This document shows positions 20,842 to 28,390 of a stretch of 40,239 nucleotides of DNA, piece after piece. Both the position numbers and the translations under genes were made by a program. Position 1 is the first letter of the stretch. Each line of letters begins with the position of its first letter. The notes beneath the pieces were generated by a model. It saw only the letters and a list, made by a program, of their open reading frames with translations. It was not told the DNA's origin and ran no database searches. Origin of the DNA: an uncultured Pelagibacteraceae bacterium (GTDB lineage: Bacteria > Pseudomonadota > Alphaproteobacteria > Pelagibacterales > Pelagibacteraceae); contig CACFJT010000011.1 of assembly GCA_902566705.1 (NCBI GenBank), forward strand, positions 1-40,239, in the 5' to 3' direction.

Positions 20842-22266
20842 TTACTTTTTGCTAACTTTTTTTGTCTTTTTTGCTTTAGGCTTTGATTTTGCCTTTTTAG
20901 TTGCTGGTTTTTTTTCTTTCACGGATGTTGTGGAGGATTTTTTCTTGGTTTCTTTTTTTTCTTCTCCATGATCATGTTTATGAGCTTCTTTTAAGATTTT
21001 TTCAGCTTCTTCTTTTAAAATTTCTTTTTTATTTGGTTTACCTTTTTCTTTTATTAAATTTAAAATTTTCTCCTCATATACGGTTCCTCTTAAACTTGCT
21101 AATGCAGATGGGTTTTTTTGGTAAAAATCCATGACCATTTTTTCTTGTCCAGGCATCATTCTTAGTTGTTTTTGTACTTCAGCCTGAACTTCTTGTTCTG
21201 TTACCTTAATTTGGTTTTTTTCACCAAACTCATTTAAGATTAATCCAGTTTTAATTCTTGTTTTAGCTTTTTCCTCAAAACTTTTTTTATTTTTCTTTGC
21301 TTCTTCTTCAGACATACCTTGTGAAAGAACTTTAACCTCCTCTTCAACTAAATTATATGGGACTTCATCTACTTTTATTTTCTCTATTTCTTTTAAAATT
21401 TGGTTTTTAGACAATTGATCTAGAGAATTTTTATATTCATCATTAATTTGTTTTGAAATTAATGTTTTTAAATCTTTTAAATCTTTTGCTCCTAAATTTT
21501 TTGCAAAATCATCATCAATTTTTACTTCTTCTGATTGTTTAACACTTAAAATTTTACAATTAAATTTAGCTTTTTTATTTACTAATTCTTTTTCAGGAAA
21601 ATTATCTGGCAAAGTTGCTTCTACAAATTTTTCATCGTCTTTCTTTACTCCGATCAATTGATCATCAAATCCTTTTAGAAATAAATCTTTACCTAAAGTT
21701 AACTGAGTATTCTTTCCTTCACTTCCTTTAAAATCCTTGCCATCAACTGTTGCTTTATAATCTAAAGAAACTAAATCTCCTTTTTTAGCTTTTGTATCAG
21801 GACTTACTTCCTTAAAATTTGGTTGGTTTTTTGCTATTTCTTTTATTCTTTTATCAGTTTCACTCTCGTCAATTTTTACAGTGTATTCATCAAATTTAAT
21901 ATTTTCTAAAGATTTAATTTCAACCTTTGGTAGCTCTGTAACTGACAAAACATATTCTAAATCTTTGTCTTCACCGTATGTCTTTAAGTCAAGTTTTGGT
22001 TGACCTGCTGGTTTAATCTTTTTTTCTTCTAGTGCTTTAGTTGATGTTTCTTTTAAAACTTTATCTAAGACTTCTCCAAAAACTGCTTTGCCAAATTGTC
22101 TTTTTAAAATTTCTTTTGGAACCTTACCTGGTCTAAATCCTTTAAGATTTACACTACCTTTGATTTCTTCATATTTCTCATCCATATAAGAGTTCATTGT
22201 CTCTTTATCGATAAAAATTTTAAGATCTTTATTTAAACCTTTTTTATTTTCTACTGTAACTTTCAT
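20842..22266 (-). CDS. tig: Trigger factor, ribosome-associated chaperone, with lysine-rich tail
   Basis: Co-translational folding chaperone. In 474 residues: the N-terminal ribosome-binding domain with the signature GFRPGKVP (43-50), a central FKBP-type prolyl isomerase domain (about 155-245, including [18 protein letters not shown]), then the helical C-terminal chaperone arms. The last ~39 residues are an exceptionally basic low-complexity tail, 19 of them lysine. The start codon is only 10 bases after the 3' end of tRNA-Leu and has no clear Shine-Dalgarno sequence, so the tRNA and tig appear to share a transcript. clpP follows 32 bases downstream. Confidence 0.95.
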   Translation of the reverse strand: MKVTVENKKGLNKDLKIFIDKETMNSYMDEKYEEIKGSVNLKGFRPGKVPKEILKRQFGKAVFGEVLDKVLKETSTKALEEKKIKPAGQPKLDLKTYGEDKDLEYVLSVTELPKVEIKSLENIKFDEYTVKIDESETDKRIKEIAKNQPNFKEVSPDTKAKKGDLVSLDYKATVDGKDFKGSEGKNTQLTLGKDLFLKGFDDQLIGVKKDDEKFVEATLPDNFPEKELVNKKAKFNCKILSVKQSEEVKIDDDFAKNLGAKDLKDLKTLISKQINDEYKNSLDQLSKNQILKEIEKIKVDEVPYNLVEEEVKVLSQGMSEEEAKKNKKSFEEKAKTRIKTGLILNEFGEKNQIKVTEQEVQAEVQKQLRMMPGQEKMVMDFYQKNPSALASLRGTVYEEKILNLIKEKGKPNKKEILKEEAEKILKEAHKHDHGEEKKETKKKSSTTSVKEKKPATKKAKSKPKAKKTKKVSKK

Positions 22267-22276
22267 AATATCTTAA

Positions 22277-22361
22277 TGGTAGGGCGAAAAGGACTCGAAC
22301 CTTCACATGTTGCCATATTGGTTCCTAAGACCAACGCGTCTACCAATTCCGCCATCGCCCC
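22277..22361 (-). tRNA. tRNA-Leu (TAG)
   Basis: An 85-base class II tRNA on the minus strand. The acceptor stem GGGGCGA pairs with TCGCCCT (G-U at the first pair), the D arm is GGCGGAATTGGTAGACGC, and the anticodon loop CTTAGGA reads TAG. A long variable arm (ATATGGCAACATGT) follows, then T arm GGTTCGAGTCC and an encoded CCA. A promoter lies just upstream and tig just downstream. Confidence 0.97.
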
Positions 22362-22375
22362 ACAAATTACGAGGT

Positions 22376-22404
22376 TTTATATATTATTGAAACTATTTGT
22401 CCAA
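22376..22404 (-). promoter_or_regulatory. Promoter of the tRNA-Leu / tig transcript
   Basis: On the minus strand TTGGAC (22404-22399) is followed after 17 bases by TATAAA (22381-22376), leaving roughly 8 bases of leader before the tRNA-Leu 5' end. Spacing is optimal and the hexamers are four of six and five of six matches. Confidence 0.55.
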
Positions 22405-22462
22405 TGACAATTGTAAAAAAATTATCTATTTATCTAATAAAATTTATACTAATTTATAAAAA

Positions 22463-22714
22463 ATGATTATTTCACCTTGCATAAGCATTTGTAAAACTGA
22501 TCCATCAACAGGCTACTGTTATGGTTGTGGAAGAAGTAATGAAGAAAAACGACTTTGGAAGCTAGAAGAAACAACTGATGATTGGAAAAAAGAAAATATT
22601 ATTGAAATCGAAAAAAGGCTTACTGGTTGGCAGCTTGAGAGCTTTAGAGAGTCTTACTCCTATAAAATCAAGAATGGCATGTCTCTTTTTAAGAAAAATT
22701 TAATTAAAGAGTAA
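22463..22714 (+). CDS. DUF1289-family small cysteine-rich protein
   Basis: An 83-residue cytosolic protein with Cys6, Cys10, Cys19 and Cys22 in the order PCISIC...GYCYGCGR, followed by the conserved EEKRLWKLEETTDDWK-type helix. This is the DUF1289 pattern; the four cysteines probably bind zinc or an Fe-S cluster. The biochemical role of the family is not established. It starts a small plus-strand run of three genes (22463-23303) with gaps of 6 and -14 bases. Confidence 0.8.
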   Translation: MIISPCISICKTDPSTGYCYGCGRSNEEKRLWKLEETTDDWKKENIIEIEKRLTGWQLESFRESYSYKIKNGMSLFKKNLIKE

Positions 22715-22720
22715 TTAAAT

Positions 22721-22894
22721 ATGAGTAAAGTTAAAATTGTAAGTATTATCTATGCTATAGGGATAATTATTGGAGCTTTATTCTTTGATGTTTGGGGAGT
22801 GGATACCACTCCTTTGAAAACATTGTCTGTATTTGCTTGGACTGTAATATTTATTATAGCTTTATTTTTTGTAGATAAAAATGAGAGAAAATAA
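22721..22894 (+). CDS. Small two-helix membrane protein, 57 aa, unknown
   Basis: ATG at 22721, stop TAA at 22892-22894. The product has two hydrophobic segments, about residues 5-21 (IVSIIYAIGIIIGALFF) and 35-51, separated by a short loop DVWGVDTTPLKT, and a charged DKNERK end. It begins 6 bases after the DUF1289 gene and overlaps the next gene by 14 bases, spacing typical of real operon members. The family is not recognised. Confidence 0.6.
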   Translation: MSKVKIVSIIYAIGIIIGALFFDVWGVDTTPLKTLSVFAWTVIFIIALFFVDKNERK

Positions 22895-23303
22895 GTTTTT
22901 AATATTTTTTTTATCATTTTTTTTTATATCCTTTAATTCTAACTCAGAAATAATTGTGTTGAGCAAATGTGATCATAAAGAGGACAGTTTTTTAAAAAAT
23001 GAATATATTTTAAATCTTAATGAATTAATTATGACACGTAATTACGTTTATAATGAAAAAACTTATCAAAAATATAAGATCACCGATTTAAGCGTTAAAA
23101 AGAAAAACTCCTATGTGAGAAATATTTATGAGGAAAATGGAAAAATACTTACATTAAAACATGGGTATCCTCAGTTTTATACTCAAATTTTATTTGAAAA
23201 AGATAAACCAGAAATATTTGTTAAGGCTGTTTTAAATGATGTCGAAAGTTTATCTAAAATCTCTACTTGTAAAAAAATAGAGAAATTTGATCAAGAAAGT
23301 TAG
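22881..23303 (+). CDS. Hypothetical exported protein, 140 aa
   Basis: No family was recognised. The N-terminus MRENKFLIFFLSFFFISFNSNS is a signal peptide of about 22 residues, so the product should be periplasmic or outer-membrane associated. The mature part is polar and mixed alpha/beta in character, with one cysteine near the mature start (LSKCDHKED) and one near the end (ISTCKK), which could form a disulfide. It overlaps the preceding small membrane protein gene by 14 bases and converges on a short minus-strand gene with a four-base overlap of the stop codons. Confidence 0.65.
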   Translation: MRENKFLIFFLSFFFISFNSNSEIIVLSKCDHKEDSFLKNEYILNLNELIMTRNYVYNEKTYQKYKITDLSVKKKNSYVRNIYEENGKILTLKHGYPQFYTQILFEKDKPEIFVKAVLNDVESLSKISTCKKIEKFDQES

Positions 23304-23437
23304 TTTTTATTTTTTTTTTCTTCTTTGTTTTTGGTAATAAATTTTTTCTTAAGTTCAAATCTACTATTTGTAATATTTGAACGATGCTTTGCGTACGCTT
23401 GCTTTTGTGCTTGTCTCATTGCTCTTTTAGATGACAT
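23300..23437 (-). CDS. Small basic protein, 45 aa, unknown
   Basis: ATG at 23437, stop TAA at 23302-23300. The product starts MSSKRAMRQAQKQAYAKHRS and ends in a lysine/asparagine-rich tail; about one third of residues are lysine or arginine and there is no hydrophobic segment. It follows the histidine phosphatase gene by 11 bases on the same strand. A strongly basic, glutamine/alanine-containing start is not what random AT-rich DNA usually encodes, which favours a real gene, but no family was recognised. Confidence 0.5.
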   Translation of the reverse strand: MSSKRAMRQAQKQAYAKHRSNITNSRFELKKKFITKNKEEKKNKN

Positions 23438-23448
23438 GATAATTTACT

Positions 23449-24006
23449 TTAATATTCAATTTCTAAAGTATCAATAACTTTTAAACTTTTATCCGAAACA
23501 ACAATCTCTCCAGATGATGGTGCATAATTTAAAATTTCAGAAATCACTACATAATGTGTAACAAAAACTAAATTTTGATCTTTATCCCAAGTACTCAGAA
23601 ATTTATCAAAATCAATTATTTGCTTTTTTCTATTATTAGCAAATTTTGTACTAAAAAATGAGTTTAGAAAATTTTTAGTTTCATATTCTTTAAAGGCAAT
23701 AGATGCTGTTTCTTTACATCGACACCATTCACTAGAATAAACTTTTCCAATTGAAATATTATTTTTCTTAAAAAAATTACCAATTTTTTGTGATTGAACT
23801 CTACCACTATCACTTAAATTTCTTTGAGTTGTACAATCTTTGATATCGAAGTTATCTGGATCACCGCCACCAGGGGCATAAGCATGTCTTATGAAAATTA
23901 ATTTTCCACCCTTTTGCAATTCATCTATTAAAATTTTTTTTGAATCTGCTTTAACTGAGGGATTAATGCATATAAATATTATAGCTAAATAATTTAAAAT
24001 TTTCAT
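23449..24006 (-). CDS. Exported histidine phosphatase family protein
   Basis: A 185-residue member of the phosphoglycerate-mutase-like histidine phosphatase clan. A signal peptide covers residues 1 to ~20 (ending PSVKA), so the enzyme acts in the periplasm. The catalytic RH motif is Arg40-His41 (LIFIRHAYAPGG), an arginine in EWCRCKET (about 96) completes the phosphate pocket, and the second histidine is His151 (VFVTHYVV). The substrate cannot be told from sequence; a role in phosphate scavenging from organic esters is possible. The gene is divergent from the UDG gene with only two bases between the starts. Confidence 0.8.
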   Translation of the reverse strand: MKILNYLAIIFICINPSVKADSKKILIDELQKGGKLIFIRHAYAPGGGDPDNFDIKDCTTQRNLSDSGRVQSQKIGNFFKKNNISIGKVYSSEWCRCKETASIAFKEYETKNFLNSFFSTKFANNRKKQIIDFDKFLSTWDKDQNLVFVTHYVVISEILNYAPSSGEIVVSDKSLKVIDTLEIEY

Positions 24007-24008
24007 TT

Positions 24009-24689
24009 ATGAATATTAAAATAGATAGTTTAAATAAAACAATTCTTAAATGTAAAAAATGTCCAAGGCTTGTTAATTTTGTAAAAAAAATTTCAACAGA
24101 AAAAAGAAAACAAAATATAAATGAAATTTACTGGGGAAAACCAGTTACAGGTTTTGGCGAAATTGATGCAAAAATTTTAATAATTGGATTAGCTCCAGCA
24201 GCCCATGGTGGCACACGAACAGGAAGAGCTTTCACAGGTGATAAATCTGGAGACTTTTTATTTAAATGTTTATTTAAAGCTAAAATTTCGAACCAACCAA
24301 ATTCAGAAAATCTAAATGATGGTCTTAAATTAAAATCAACATACATAACTAATATTTTAAAATGTGTTCCTCCAGGAGACAAACCTAAAATAGAAGAGCT
24401 TAATAATTGTTCAAAATACTTTGATAGCGAGATTTATAATTTAAAAAAATTAAAAACTATTATTGCATTAGGAAAAGTGGCATTTGATAATTGTATTAAA
24501 TTTTATAAAAAAAAATACAATTTAAAAGAAAAGATAAAATTTATTCACGGAAAATCCTATTTACTACCAGGAAATATTAAATTAATTGCCTGTTATCACC
24601 CTAGCCCTAGAAATGTAAATACTAAACTTATATCTGAAAGAATGATTGTAGACTTATTTAAAAAAGCTAGAAAAATATCTATGAACTAG
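24009..24689 (+). CDS. Family 5 uracil-DNA glycosylase (UDGb type)
   Basis: A base-excision repair enzyme that removes uracil and related deaminated bases from DNA. In 226 residues, motif 1 GLAPAAHGGTRTGRAFTGD is at 60-78; this A-A-H-G form with R-T-G-R-x-F is that of family 5 (UDGb). The second motif HPSPRN is at about 197. Cys15, Cys18, Cys119 and Cys134 are positioned as ligands of a [4Fe-4S] cluster. The protein is cytoplasmic. Its end overlaps the convergent thioesterase gene by 11 bases. Confidence 0.85.
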   Translation: MNIKIDSLNKTILKCKKCPRLVNFVKKISTEKRKQNINEIYWGKPVTGFGEIDAKILIIGLAPAAHGGTRTGRAFTGDKSGDFLFKCLFKAKISNQPNSENLNDGLKLKSTYITNILKCVPPGDKPKIEELNNCSKYFDSEIYNLKKLKTIIALGKVAFDNCIKFYKKKYNLKEKIKFIHGKSYLLPGNIKLIACYHPSPRNVNTKLISERMIVDLFKKARKISMN

Positions 24690-25092
24690 AAGTATAAGGT
24701 TGAAAGTCTGATAAGATTTTTTCAGGAATTTTAACTGGCTTAAATTTTTCATTTATAAATACTAGATGAATTTTAGCTTCTACGATCAATTCCTCATCTT
24801 TAAATATTGATTGATTCATTAAAAAAGAAGTTTTTGAAGTAGAGTTTACAAAAGATTTAATTTGTAAATCATCCTCTAAATATGCAGATTTTTTATATTC
24901 AATATTGCACGATTTAACAATTATAAGAGCACCAAAATCATTTTTTATTTTTGTATTGCTTAATCCAATAGTTGATAAAGCTTCAGTTCTGGCTCTTTCT
25001 AAATATTTTAAATAGTTAGCATAGTACACGACTCCACCAGCGTCTGTGTCCTCATAATACACTTTAACATTATGAGTAAAGTTTTTATGCAT
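24679..25092 (-). CDS. ybgC: Acyl-CoA thioesterase, YbgC/4HBT family
   Basis: A 137-residue hotdog-fold thioesterase. The N-terminal active-site stretch YYEDTDAGGVVYYANYLKYL (about residues 12-31) holds the catalytic Asp17 and matches the YbgC signature closely; length is also right. Such enzymes hydrolyse short-chain or ACP-linked acyl thioesters and are often found with tol-pal genes, but no tol-pal genes are in view here. It converges on the UDG gene with an 11-base overlap. Confidence 0.85.
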   Translation of the reverse strand: MHKNFTHNVKVYYEDTDAGGVVYYANYLKYLERARTEALSTIGLSNTKIKNDFGALIIVKSCNIEYKKSAYLEDDLQIKSFVNSTSKTSFLMNQSIFKDEELIVEAKIHLVFINEKFKPVKIPEKILSDFQPYTSSS

Positions 25093-25149
25093 AAATTAAT
25101 AATATCAAATAAATAAAAATTTAATAGAAACTAAGATACAATATCTAAG

Positions 25150-25287
25150 ATGAAAATTTATATAATTTGGTTAATCGGAGTAATTATATGGAACTTTGGA
25201 TTTCCAAATGCAATTCCAATTGCTGATGTTATCGCAGCTATTTTATTATCATTTTTAAGTATTGGATTAAAAAAGTATATAAAATGA
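25150..25287 (+). CDS. Small membrane protein, 45 aa, unknown
   Basis: ATG at 25150, stop TGA at 25285-25287. The product MKIYIIWLIGVIIWNFGFPN (residues 1-20) continues with an IPIADVIAAILLSFLSIGLKK helix and ends lysine-rich. It has two membrane segments joined by a proline-containing turn, in a hairpin layout with positive charge at the C-terminus. It ends three bases before the convergent DUF3047 gene. The composition looks like a designed helical hairpin, not noise. Confidence 0.6.
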   Translation: MKIYIIWLIGVIIWNFGFPNAIPIADVIAAILLSFLSIGLKKYIK

Positions 25288-25290
25288 TAA

Positions 25291-25941
25291 TTAATCTGCT
25301 GAAAAATAAATATTCTGAAAATAAGAAATTGATTTCATTTTAGAATTATCAGTATCAGCCATTATAGCCAGACCATCTAGCTCATTCACATCTAGATCAT
25401 GAAATTTTTTAAAATCTTCTTTAACATTGGCTTTTACTGTTACCCATTCATTTAAGTTGTCTTTAGTAGTTGCTAATACATTGTCTATTGATTTTTTTGT
25501 ATATGGACTTGGTCTATTTTCACCAACTTCACTATTACTTGAAAAAACGTAATTAATTGCTCTATTTGATAAAGGTGTAGCTCCAGTTTTTTTAATCGCA
25601 AAAACACGGGCGGCATAATCATGACCTTTTTTCGTATTCTCTTTAATTCCACGAAGGTCCTTCTCAATTTTCCATGTAATATTGATAAAAGGTGTTTTAT
25701 TTAGGTCAATTTTGATCTCTTTTCCTAGGCCTGAAGCAGCATTATCTGCTACGGCTTTTAAATAATTACCATTTTCATTTGATCCAACACTATAAGAAGT
25801 CTTGTTATCTGCTCCTCTTACTTTACGGATCTCAAGTGCTGATAGTTCTTTTTCAGTAAATTCAAAAACTTTTACGGTTTCTGCATGTGCAGAGCTAAGA
25901 AAGATTAATGATGTAATAAAAATATAAAAAATTTTTAACAT
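25291..25941 (-). CDS. DUF3047-family exported protein
   Basis: A 216-residue protein with a clear signal peptide (residues 1-20, ending SSAHA). The mature part matches the DUF3047 layout: an ITWKIEKDL strand with central tryptophan (about residues 87-95), the GHDYAARVFAI strand (about 106-116, the family's usual DDxAARV region), RAINYVFSS and a late LDGLAIMADTDNS segment before the last strand. The fold is probably a jelly-roll-like beta sandwich; function is unknown. It stands alone on the minus strand between two very short plus-strand genes. Confidence 0.75.
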   Translation of the reverse strand: MLKIFYIFITSLIFLSSAHAETVKVFEFTEKELSALEIRKVRGADNKTSYSVGSNENGNYLKAVADNAASGLGKEIKIDLNKTPFINITWKIEKDLRGIKENTKKGHDYAARVFAIKKTGATPLSNRAINYVFSSNSEVGENRPSPYTKKSIDNVLATTKDNLNEWVTVKANVKEDFKKFHDLDVNELDGLAIMADTDNSKMKSISYFQNIYFSAD

Positions 25942-26021
25942 GTTCTTCTTATAGATAGATTATTTATAAATTCAATATTCAGTCACAATTTCAACATTCT
26001 AAATTCAAAATTGATTGTTAA

Positions 26022-26153
26022 ATGAGTTATATGAAAATAATTTCTATGTTTGTTCTTCTTATATATTGGTCAATAATGATCACAGCACCAGTTATGGGTA
26101 AAAATTCTATTAAAAATCAAAATAATGATCAAAAAATAGTTTCAAATTTTTGA
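26022..26153 (+). CDS. Short membrane or exported peptide, 43 aa, unknown
   Basis: ATG at 26022 (a second ATG follows at 26031), stop TGA at 26151-26153. The first ~25 residues (MSYMKIISMFVLLIYWSIMI and TAPVMG) form one hydrophobic helix or signal peptide; the rest is a short polar KNSIKNQNNDQK tail. It ends two bases before the convergent SDR gene. It could be a membrane-anchored micro-protein or a leader-only fragment. Confidence 0.5.
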   Translation: MSYMKIISMFVLLIYWSIMITAPVMGKNSIKNQNNDQKIVSNF

Positions 26154-26155
26154 GA

Positions 26156-26902
26156 CTAATATGTCGATCTACCACCACTGATATCAAATACCGCAGCTGT
26201 AGAAAAAGTATTTTCTTGTGAAGAAAGCCAGCAAACTAGTGAGGTAAATTCATGTATTTCAAGAAATCTTCCTCTTGGCACCTTTGACAGCATTCTTTGT
26301 ACATGCTCTTTACTCATTTGATCTAAAATTCTAGTTTTAGCACCTGCTGGGGTGACAGCGTTTACAGCTATATCTTTGTCAGCTAATTCTTTACCCAAAG
26401 CTTTTGTCAACCCAATTGCACCAGCTTTTCCTGAGCTATACGCGCTTGCATTTGCATTACCATCTTTGCCTGCAACGGAAGCAACATTAACAATTCTTCC
26501 ATAATTGTTTTTAATCATATTTGGGACAATTGCTCGGCAGCAGTTGAAAGTACCCATTAAATTTATCTGGACTATTTTATTCCACATATCGACATCATAC
26601 TCCCATAAAGGACCTGTAGGACCTGTTATCCCGGCATTATTGATTAAAATATCTATATTTGATTTTGAAGTTATGTCTGCAACGTTTTTCTCTACATCTT
26701 GATAATTTGATATATCAACTACATTGTAAAATAAGTTAGGGTTTTTTACTTCATCAACTGCTGATTTAAGAAGCTTTTCATCGATATCCCATATAAACAC
26801 TTTAGCACCAGACTCTAAAAATCTTTTTGCAACATCCAAACCAAACCCTTGAGCTCCACCAGTAACTACAGCTGTTCTATTTTTAAAATCAAATGTGTGC
26901 AT
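26156..26902 (-). CDS. Short-chain dehydrogenase/reductase (SDR)
   Basis: A NAD(P)-dependent alcohol/ketone oxidoreductase of the classical SDR family, 248 residues from the start used here. Cofactor motif TGGAQGFG is at 14-21, NNAG at 88-91, catalytic Ser142, Tyr155 and Lys159 (YSSGK). The frame runs open to an ATG at 26965, but that start would add 21 unrelated residues and overlap the permease gene by 58 bases; ATG 26902, giving MHTFDFKNRTAVVTGG, sits five bases after the permease stop. The neighbours (NCS1 permease, TRAP transporter) suggest it oxidises an imported metabolite; its substrate is unknown. Confidence 0.88.
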   Translation of the reverse strand: MHTFDFKNRTAVVTGGAQGFGLDVAKRFLESGAKVFIWDIDEKLLKSAVDEVKNPNLFYNVVDISNYQDVEKNVADITSKSNIDILINNAGITGPTGPLWEYDVDMWNKIVQINLMGTFNCCRAIVPNMIKNNYGRIVNVASVAGKDGNANASAYSSGKAGAIGLTKALGKELADKDIAVNAVTPAGAKTRILDQMSKEHVQRMLSKVPRGRFLEIHEFTSLVCWLSSQENTFSTAAVFDISGGRSTY

Positions 26903-26907
26903 TAAAA

Positions 26908-28365
26908 TTATTTTTTTGCTAACAAGTAGTATGTTATCCAGGCAACAAATGCACCTATTATCCAAGCATAAGATTGTAAAAACATTAAATTAGTATTCCA
27001 AATTGTTGACGCTGAAAAAATAAATCCTAATATTAAAGAATAAACACCTTTTATATGCCAACCACCTGAATAATAATAAGCACTCTCTTTGTCTATAGAA
27101 TATAGGTCTTTATTACTTAATTCTTGATTTTTAATTAGATAATAATCAGCTGCCATCACTCCAAATAAAGGACCAAAGAAAGCACCAAATGTATCAACAA
27201 ATGATAAAATTCCTATTTGGCTCAATATAGTCAGCCAGAAGATTGCGATCAACAAACCAAAAAAAGCAATTAAATAACTGGCGCTTTTTAAACTTAATAT
27301 TGAAGGAGCAAAATTTATTAGAGAGTATTGAGATGGAATGAAATTGGCAACTAAATTTGTAGAAGCTGAAGCAATTATAATAAAAAATAGAACGACTATT
27401 GTAATTTGTATATTATCAAACTTTCCTACTATATCTGTTGGATTTGTAAAAATTCTGTCTATATCTGAAAATTTTTGATTAAGAAAAACATCAGACCCTA
27501 TAACAATGAAAACAGATAAAAATGAAAAAATAATTAAATTCAAAATTAAACTTAAGTTTCCTTTTTTTAATTCTTGCTCATTTTTTACATATCTAGAAAA
27601 ATCACCAAAACTAATTATTAAAATTGAAAAATAGGCAAATATTGTTCCAGCAACAGTCAATAAAGGTGCTAAATTATTAACATCTAAAAAATTATTTAAA
27701 TTAAAAATATTTGAAAAAGCTTCAGTAGTTATTTTCACATCACTTAATAAAACAACAAAGAAAAAAATTAACAAACCAGCATAGACTGTCATTGCTGAAA
27801 AATTAATTATTTTCTTGTTGTACTGCATACCAACAGTAAAAAACAAAGTCTGTAGAATAATTGTGATTATTATTGCAGACCAATCAATAATATTCATACC
27901 AAAATAATAAAAAATAAATATTTCCTGCTGCAATAAAGAATTGTCTATAGAAAAAATTACTATTCTAATTAAGTAAACTAAAATTTTAGACAAAAAATAA
28001 GTTTGAATTCCAAATAAAAATATTCCAACTAAACTTCTGATTAAACCAAAAAATTTAGCGCCATTAAATCCTAGTGAGGATCTAAGCAATACTGCAAATG
28101 GTAAACCAAATTTTTGGGAAGGTTTTCCAATAATATTTGAAAATAAATAAACGAAAAAAGATCCTAATATGATTCCAAAAAAAACTACAAATATGTTTAA
28201 ACTATACATTAAGTATAAAGAGGATATTAATGAGAAACCAATCACACTCTGTACATTTGCTCCCCAAAAACAAAATAGATCTTTCCAATTCCAAGTTTTA
28301 TAATTTGGATTAACTGTGACTAAGTCCCAATTAGATAGAGAGTATTTTACTTTAGGTTGATTCAC
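26908..28365 (-). CDS. NCS1-family nucleobase/hydantoin:cation symporter
   Basis: Inner-membrane symporter of 485 residues with about 12 hydrophobic segments. The N-terminal pattern fits NCS1 permeases for cytosine, allantoin, hydantoins or related compounds: NPNYKTWNWKDLFCFWGAN followed by QSVIGFSLI (about residues 19-46), then GKPSQKFGLPFAVLLRSSLG (about 80-99). The substrate cannot be assigned. It is between dctM (25-base gap) and the SDR gene (5-base gap), so all likely share a transcript. Confidence 0.85.
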   Translation of the reverse strand: MNQPKVKYSLSNWDLVTVNPNYKTWNWKDLFCFWGANVQSVIGFSLISSLYLMYSLNIFVVFFGIILGSFFVYLFSNIIGKPSQKFGLPFAVLLRSSLGFNGAKFFGLIRSLVGIFLFGIQTYFLSKILVYLIRIVIFSIDNSLLQQEIFIFYYFGMNIIDWSAIIITIILQTLFFTVGMQYNKKIINFSAMTVYAGLLIFFFVVLLSDVKITTEAFSNIFNLNNFLDVNNLAPLLTVAGTIFAYFSILIISFGDFSRYVKNEQELKKGNLSLILNLIIFSFLSVFIVIGSDVFLNQKFSDIDRIFTNPTDIVGKFDNIQITIVVLFFIIIASASTNLVANFIPSQYSLINFAPSILSLKSASYLIAFFGLLIAIFWLTILSQIGILSFVDTFGAFFGPLFGVMAADYYLIKNQELSNKDLYSIDKESAYYYSGGWHIKGVYSLILGFIFSASTIWNTNLMFLQSYAWIIGAFVAWITYYLLAKK

Positions 28366-28390
28366 TTAATTTATTTTAAACTAATAAATT

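Noticed and set aside
24128-24382. Minus-strand open frame of 84 codons
   Set aside because: It lies wholly opposite the conserved motifs of the family 5 uracil-DNA glycosylase, so it is a shadow frame.
25485-25667. Second minus-strand open frame of 60 codons inside the DUF3047 gene
   Set aside because: It is an alternative frame within a well-formed exported protein gene and has no independent support.
26903-26965. N-terminal extension of the minus-strand SDR to an upstream ATG
   Set aside because: The added 21 residues do not resemble SDR sequence and overlap the NCS1 permease gene by 58 bases; the ATG at 26902 gives a canonical SDR start.
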